11,003 nucleotides of DNA from an uncultured Gammaproteobacteria bacterium (GTDB lineage Bacteria > Pseudomonadota > Gammaproteobacteria > Acidiferrobacterales > CAJVXG01), in contig CAJVXG010000040.1 of assembly GCA_913009215.1 (NCBI GenBank), positions 1-11,003 on the forward strand. The letters are read 5' to 3'. The translations under genes and the position numbers were made by a program. A model generated the notes under the pieces. It saw nothing but the letters and a program-made list of their open reading frames with translations. It searched no databases and was not told where the DNA came from. Numbering within the stretch: the stretch's first letter is position 1; each line of letters opens with the position of its first letter. Positions 7,694 through 11,003 of this stretch are shown here, piece by piece.

Positions 7694-8127
7694 TTACTAC
7701 AGCGAAAGTTGCCAGTAAAACTTTTTGTTCCTGGTTCAACACGTTGGCGAATAAACTTCACCCGTCGTTTATTGCTGCCGTAAAGTTTTTCTCCGTCCCT
7801 GAGCTTGAATTTACTACCGGTAACGTATTTCCAGATGGACCCGGATTTGCCTCCCCCGCTCCATTTCCTGCCACCGGGGCTGGTGGCATAAAAATAAAAA
7901 ATACGATTATAGGTGCTGACATTAGTGCGTTTTCGCTGCCCGGGTCGCACAATCAACCAGCCGCGTTTGATCCAGACATCATCCGTAGATATATAGTAAT
8001 AGGCCACGGAAATATTCTCACGACAATGGTTCTTGACATAGACACTAATAAGATCGCGTGCCATCACCGAACTGGCGCTAGCCGCAATAACAACAAGAAA
8101 AATAATGGAAACAACACGTTTGATCAA
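7690..8127 (-). CDS. Small secreted basic protein, DUF1036-like
   Basis: Function unknown. From the TTG at 8127 the product is 145 residues: a signal peptide (MIKRVVSIIFLVVIAASASS, cleavage likely after VMA at 21-23) and a compact, very basic mature domain. The pattern VYVKNHCRENISVAYYYI, then VWIKRGWLIVRPGQ, then RIFYFYATSPGGRKWSG, resembles DUF1036, a family recalled as xVCNxT...vAxGY...W..xGWW.I.PGxC...YxYA. The cysteine expected after PG is missing (PGQRKR). Only two cysteines remain in the mature part, Cys35 and Cys143, which could form one disulfide. The frame is open to a TTG at 8145, but AGGAGAG (8142-8136) is well placed for TTG 8127. The gene sits in reverse between prmC and moeB, has its own promoter, and its stop overlaps prmC's. 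The alternative is an unrelated small beta-sandwich protein. Confidence 0.6.
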   Translation of the reverse strand: MIKRVVSIIFLVVIAASASSVMARDLISVYVKNHCRENISVAYYYISTDDVWIKRGWLIVRPGQRKRTNVSTYNRIFYFYATSPGGRKWSGGGKSGSIWKYVTGSKFKLRDGEKLYGSNKRRVKFIRQRVEPGTKSFTGNFRCSN

Positions 8128-8135
8128 TGTATTTA

Positions 8136-8142
8136 CTCTCCT
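8136..8142 (-). promoter_or_regulatory. Ribosome binding site of the DUF1036-like gene
   Basis: On the minus strand AGGAGAG is followed by 8 nt and then TTG at 8127. It overlaps the upstream TTG candidate region at 8145, so it favours the shorter protein whose first residues are MIKRVVS, a normal signal-peptide start. Confidence 0.6.
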
Positions 8143-8173
8143 CAAAGCGGTAAAATTTAATCCTTTCTAAAAT

Positions 8174-8202
8174 ATTGTAGACTAAATAAACCGGCTTGAT
8201 AA
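8174..8202 (-). promoter_or_regulatory. Sigma-70-type promoter for the DUF1036-like gene
   Basis: Reading the minus strand, TTATCA (8202-8197, 4 of 6 to the -35 consensus) and TACAAT (8179-8174, 5 of 6 to the -10) are separated by exactly 17 bp. Transcription would begin near 8167, leaving a leader of about 40 nt before the TTG at 8127. It stands back to back with the moeB -10 element about 45 bp away. Confidence 0.5.
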
Positions 8203-8245
8203 ATTCTCTATTATTCCGCACGTAAGCTATTTATCCACACTTGGG

Positions 8246-8251
8246 TATAAT
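8246..8251 (+). promoter_or_regulatory. Perfect -10 element (TATAAT) of moeB
   Basis: TATAAT at 8246-8251 matches consensus fully. With the usual 6-nt gap between the hexamer and +1, transcription would start at 8258, the A of the moeB ATG. No good -35 is visible at 16-18 bp upstream (8223-8228 reads TAAGCT), so activity may depend on an activator or on the -10 alone. No Shine-Dalgarno lies between it and the ATG. Confidence 0.5.
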
Positions 8252-8257
8252 GACCCC

Positions 8258-9001
8258 ATGGATGATGCGCAGTTATTACGCTATAGCCGCCAAATCATGT
8301 TGCCACAAATAGATGTGGCGGGGCAGGAGAAGCTGCGGGGTTCCAGCGTCCTCATCGTTGGCCTCGGCGGCCTCGGTTCCCCGGCGGCCCTCTATCTGGC
8401 CGCGGCCGGTGTCGGTCATTTGCTACTGGCTGACGATGACTCGGTCGACCTGTCCAATCTACAACGTCAAATACTGCATACACAAAACAACATCGGACAA
8501 GCAAAAACACAATCGGCCATAGCTGCTCTTGAGGCTATCAACCCCGATACCAGGCTCACAGCCATTAATTCACGTCTACAGGGCGATGTCATGGAAACCA
8601 CTGTGGAACAGGCGGATGTTATTGTTGATGCCAGTGATAACTTTGCCACCCGTTTCGCCCTAAACCAGGCCTGTCTGAAATTCAGCAAACCCCTGGTTTC
8701 GGGTGCGGTGATTCGTATGGAAGGCCAGATCACGGTCTTTGATTGCCGACGAGCAGACAGCCCTTGTTATCGCTGCCTCTATCCGGACATGGTTGAAATA
8801 GCTGAGACCTGTTCCGAGAATGGTGTTCTTGCGCCCGTTGTTGGTATCATCGGCAGTATACAGGCCACCGAGACCATTAAGCTGCTATTACAACTGGGTA
8901 ATACCCTGACAGGTCGTTTATTGCTACTGGATGCCATGACCATGGAATGGCGCAATATTGCCCTGCCTCGTGACCCGGCCTGCCCCTCGTGTGGTCAATA
9001 G
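8258..9001 (+). CDS. moeB: Molybdopterin-synthase adenylyltransferase MoeB (ThiF/HesA/E1-like family)
   Basis: Adenylates the C-terminal glycine of the sulfur carrier MoaD so that it can receive sulfur for molybdopterin synthesis; cytoplasmic. The 247 residues match MoeB in length and sequence. They include LLRYSRQIMLPQIDVAGQEK at the N-terminus, the nucleotide-binding VLIVGLGGLGSP (31-42), the adenylation segment SNLQRQILH (66-74), DASDN (124-128), VSGAVIRMEGQITVF (147-161) and the cysteine in TCSENGVLAP (Cys185). A zinc site is made by CYRC (Cys170, Cys173) and CPSC (Cys242, Cys245). There is no C-terminal rhodanese domain. A ThiF or HesA role cannot be excluded, but moeB next to hemA-prfA-prmC is a familiar gammaproteobacterial order. 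It converges with slmA, 30 nt between stops, and no terminator is evident. Confidence 0.9.
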   Translation: MDDAQLLRYSRQIMLPQIDVAGQEKLRGSSVLIVGLGGLGSPAALYLAAAGVGHLLLADDDSVDLSNLQRQILHTQNNIGQAKTQSAIAALEAINPDTRLTAINSRLQGDVMETTVEQADVIVDASDNFATRFALNQACLKFSKPLVSGAVIRMEGQITVFDCRRADSPCYRCLYPDMVEIAETCSENGVLAPVVGIIGSIQATETIKLLLQLGNTLTGRLLLLDAMTMEWRNIALPRDPACPSCGQ

Positions 9002-9031
9002 CTTGCTGGGCTTGCAGTATATAAATCCGCG

Positions 9032-9619
9032 TCAGGAAAATAAACCCCGCTGCAATACTTGCCATTGCTGCGGCCAACCTTTTGTTGGCCGTTGCTGAAA
9101 ACCACTACGGACATATTGACTAATACGGCCTTCGGCAATGGCCAGCAACAATGTTGCTGTCTCTTCCACCGGGGCGACCGGAGCGAGTCCGCGTGCCTCA
9201 CCCTCACGCAAAACCTGTTTGAATTGTGTATCCAGGCGAGCAAAGAATTGTGACATACGTTTACGCAAGGCATCCGACTCGCCCATCAGGATATCGCCCT
9301 GCAGGAAACGGCTGATTCCCGGATTCTTCTCGGCAAAGGCCAGCAGCAATTGCAATAACTGTTGCAGACGTTCATTGGCATCACTGACATCGGCAAGGAT
9401 CAGGTTGATACGTGAAAAAATGGTTTCTTCGATAAATTCAATCAATGCTTCCAGCATTTTTGTCTTACTGGAAAAATGGCGATACAACGCGGCCTCGGAA
9501 ACACCAACCTGTTTTGCCAATGCCGCAGTAGTAATGGTACCGCCATGGTTCTGTTCCAGCATATGCGCCAGAGCCTGCAGTATTTCTTCTTTTCTATTGG
9601 TGCTGCGCGAAGTAGCCAC
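9032..9619 (-). CDS. slmA: Nucleoid occlusion factor SlmA (TetR family)
   Basis: DNA-bound inhibitor of FtsZ ring assembly over the nucleoid. The 195-residue protein matches SlmA along its length. The N-terminus RKEEILQALAHMLEQ leads into a helix-turn-helix ITTAALAKQVGVSEAALYRH (29-48), followed by SKTKMLEALIEFIEETIFSR and INLIL, the segment most conserved in SlmA. ISRFLQGDILMGE and QFKQVLREGEARG follow, with RSGFQQRPTKGWPQQW near the C-terminus. It starts with GTG at 9619 and has no clear Shine-Dalgarno. It lies 18 nt after the argB stop, so it is probably co-transcribed with argB, a pairing seen in other gammaproteobacteria. I found no copy of the SlmA-binding palindrome (GTGAGTACTCAC) in the window. 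Confidence 0.93.
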   Translation of the reverse strand: MATSRSTNRKEEILQALAHMLEQNHGGTITTAALAKQVGVSEAALYRHFSSKTKMLEALIEFIEETIFSRINLILADVSDANERLQQLLQLLLAFAEKNPGISRFLQGDILMGESDALRKRMSQFFARLDTQFKQVLREGEARGLAPVAPVEETATLLLAIAEGRISQYVRSGFQQRPTKGWPQQWQVLQRGLFS

Positions 9620-9637
9620 GTTATTTGTTCATTACAA

Positions 9638-10531
9638 TTAACCCTGGATCAGGGTACCAACACCATCATCGGTAAATACTTCGAGCAACACCGCGTGCAC
9701 TACCCGCCCGTCAATGATATGCGCCGACCGTACTCCACTATTGACCGCATCCAGCGCACAGCCCACCTTGGGTAACATGCCGCCCTGTATGGTGCCATCG
9801 GCAACCAGCTTGCCCACTTCTTTGGCGCTAAGACCGGTGAGCACATTCTCCTGCTGATCCAGTACACCAGCGGTATTGGTTAACAAAATCAGTTTCTCTG
9901 CCTGCAGGGTAATAGCCAGCTTGCCGGCCACCAGATCGGCATTGATATTATAGGTCTGCCCGTCTTCACCTACCCCGATCGGAGCGATCACCGGGATGAA
10001 GTCCTGCGTATCCAGCAAGGCAACCACCTCCGGATTAATCGACTCGACTTCACCCACATGACCAATATCAATAATCTCGGAAGGCAGCTCTTTAGCCGAT
10101 TTTTTGTTCACCACCAGTTTCCTGGCACGAATCAACCCCCCGTCCTTGCCAGAGAGACCGACCGCCTTGCCGCCTTGCTGGTTGAGAAGGTTAACAATCT
10201 CCTTGTTCACCAGACCGCCCAATACCATTTCCACGATGTCCATGGTCTCACGGTCGGTGACCCGCAACCCCTCAACAAATTTACTTTCCTTGCCGACTTG
10301 CTGCAGGACTTCCCCTATCTGTGGACCACCGCCATGGACAATCACCGGGTTCATGCCGACCAGTTTCATCAGCACCACATCGCGGGCAAAGCTCTGCTTC
10401 AGCTCCGCATCCACCATAGCATTGCCGCCATATTTGATCACCAGCGTCTTGCCACGGAAACGCTTGATATAAGGCAATGCCTCAATAAGCACCCTGGCCC
10501 GGTCTGTGGCTGATTTCTGAGTAGATGACAT
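9638..10531 (-). CDS. argB: Acetylglutamate kinase
   Basis: Phosphorylates N-acetylglutamate with ATP, the second step of arginine biosynthesis. At 297 residues it is close to the long Pseudomonas type (about 301) rather than the 258-residue E. coli type. The extra N-terminal helix ATDRARVLIEALPYIKRFRG (8-27) is the feature that links dimers into arginine-inhibited hexamers, so feedback inhibition by arginine is expected by family. Kinase motifs are VIKYGGNAM (31-39, Lys33), VHGGGPQIGEVL (65-76), TYNINADLVAGKLA (193-206) and GGMLPKVGCAL (250-260, Lys255), with HIIDGRVVHAVLLEVFTD closing the fold. The ATG at 10531 has only a weak GAG-type ribosome site. It is the first gene of an argB-slmA unit and lies downstream of the hsp20 terminator. 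Confidence 0.97.
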   Translation of the reverse strand: MSSTQKSATDRARVLIEALPYIKRFRGKTLVIKYGGNAMVDAELKQSFARDVVLMKLVGMNPVIVHGGGPQIGEVLQQVGKESKFVEGLRVTDRETMDIVEMVLGGLVNKEIVNLLNQQGGKAVGLSGKDGGLIRARKLVVNKKSAKELPSEIIDIGHVGEVESINPEVVALLDTQDFIPVIAPIGVGEDGQTYNINADLVAGKLAITLQAEKLILLTNTAGVLDQQENVLTGLSAKEVGKLVADGTIQGGMLPKVGCALDAVNSGVRSAHIIDGRVVHAVLLEVFTDDGVGTLIQG

Positions 10532-10614
10532 CGTTGTTCTCGTTTTTGTCAGGCCATTAAACTACCCTATTCCATGCGTATTGTCAGCCGGTGCCGACCA
10601 TAATTTCATCCCAT

Positions 10615-10644
10615 ACAAAACAAAGGGGCCGCTGATGCGGCCCC
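10615..10644 (-). terminator. Rho-independent terminator of the hsp20 gene
   Basis: A perfect 8-bp GC stem GGGGCCGC/GCGGCCCC (10625-10632 and 10637-10644) encloses a 4-nt loop. On the minus strand it is followed by TTTGTTTTGT, giving a U-rich tail; on the plus strand no T-run follows. It lies about 30 nt after the hsp20 stop and should separate that gene from argB. Confidence 0.88.
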
Positions 10645-10673
10645 AAACCTTCTACCAATATTGCTTCGCTGCT

Positions 10674-11003
10674 TTAGTCGAGATCAACCGAAATCTTCTT
10701 GGGTTTAACCTCTTCGGCCTTTGGCAGGGTCAATTCCAGGATACCGTCCTTGTATTTAGCCTTGATATTCGGCTCGTCGATCTGGCTACCGACACGCATC
10801 GTCCTGACGTATTTACCATAGCGCCTTTCTGAGCGCACAATACGCTCGCCTTCCTTTTCTTCCGATTCGCTCCTGCTTTCACCGGAAATCGTCAACACGC
10901 CATTTTCGATGGTGACATCGATATCTTCTTTCTTGACGCCGGGAAGTTCGGCATGGATCACATATTCGTTATCCCGTTCCTTGACGTCCATCGCCGGAAT
11001 CAA
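10674..11003 (-). CDS. Small heat-shock protein, Hsp20/alpha-crystallin family, C-terminal part
   Basis: ATP-independent holdase chaperone that binds unfolding proteins in large cytoplasmic oligomers. Only the last 109-110 codons are in the window; the true start lies beyond the right edge, since the alpha-crystallin domain begins almost at once with PAMDVKERDNEYVIHAELPG. Family features are ELPGVKKEDIDVTIENGVLT and ISGESR, then SERRYGKYVRTMRVGSQID, the highly conserved YKDGILELTLPK, and a C-terminal I-x-V motif (ISV in KPKKISVDLD) that links dimers into oligomers. Charge is high in the SESEEKEGERIVR loop, as usual for class A Hsp20 proteins. It ends with TAA at 10676-10674 and has its own intrinsic terminator. 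The heat-shock promoter would be outside the window. Confidence 0.95.
   Translation of the reverse strand: MIPAMDVKERDNEYVIHAELPGVKKEDIDVTIENGVLTISGESRSESEEKEGERIVRSERRYGKYVRTMRVGSQIDEPNIKAKYKDGILELTLPKAEEVKPKKISVDLD

Noticed and set aside
9143..9159. Inverted repeat CAGCAAC-AAT-GTTGCTG, a possible terminator or operator after moeB
   Set aside because: It lies inside the slmA coding region, over 140 nt past the moeB stop, encodes ordinary SlmA residues, and no T-run follows on either strand.
9621..9632. Three-codon ORF (ATG AAC AAA TAA, minus strand) just before the slmA GTG, a possible leader peptide
   Set aside because: It fills an 18-nt gap by chance expectation, has no ribosome site, and there is no attenuator structure. 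Noted only because slmA itself also lacks a clear ribosome site.
9138..9641. Plus-strand ORF of 167 codons antisense to slmA
   Set aside because: SlmA is conserved in sequence over this whole stretch; the opposite frame is Ser/Arg-rich with no motif.
10532..10600. argB promoter on the minus strand with CTGACA as -35
   Set aside because: At 17 bp spacing the -10 would be TAGTTT (3 of 6); the better TTTAAT is 20 bp away. Too weak to annotate.

Overview
The window looks like a chromosomal housekeeping region of a gammaproteobacterium. The evidence is the gene content and order: lbcA-lolB-ispE divergent from a hemA-prfA-prmC-moeB run, followed by argB-slmA. SlmA and LolB are mainly gamma/beta-proteobacterial proteins, and the lbcA/lolB/ispE versus hemA arrangement resembles that of Pseudomonas. 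Codon use looks even, with base composition near 50% GC by eye. I see no tRNA, rRNA, CRISPR array, insertion sequence or phage gene.

Region 1 (1-2522, minus strand) is an operon read right to left. It holds a TPR lipoprotein resembling LbcA, the outer-membrane lipoprotein receptor LolB, and the start of ispE (cut by the window edge). The three genes are joined by overlapping stop/start codons (TAGTG, then TGATG), so translational coupling is likely. Region 2 (2734-4443, plus) is a divergent CstA-family membrane protein placed between lbcA and hemA. Region 3 (4498-7693, plus) is the compact run hemA (first step of tetrapyrrole synthesis from glutamyl-tRNA), prfA (release factor 1) and prmC (methylates the GGQ glutamine of release factors).

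Region 4 (7690-8257) holds a small secreted basic protein on the minus strand, similar to DUF1036. It converges on prmC so tightly that both genes use the same CTAG for their stop codons. Its own promoter faces away from moeB. Region 5 (8258-9001, plus) is moeB, whose perfect TATAAT box is placed so that transcription should start at the A of its ATG. Region 6 (9032-10531, minus) is argB followed 18 nt later by slmA, converging on moeB. Region 7 (10615-11003, minus) is the 3' part of an Hsp20 small heat-shock protein with a clear intrinsic terminator.

Most of the window is conserved core machinery. The parts that deserve a second look are the two genes that break up the familiar order (the CstA-like protein and the DUF1036-like protein), the possible leaderless moeB transcript, and a few substitutions at functional positions in conserved proteins (RF1 tripeptide, LolB loop). 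I found no convincing new multi-gene system.
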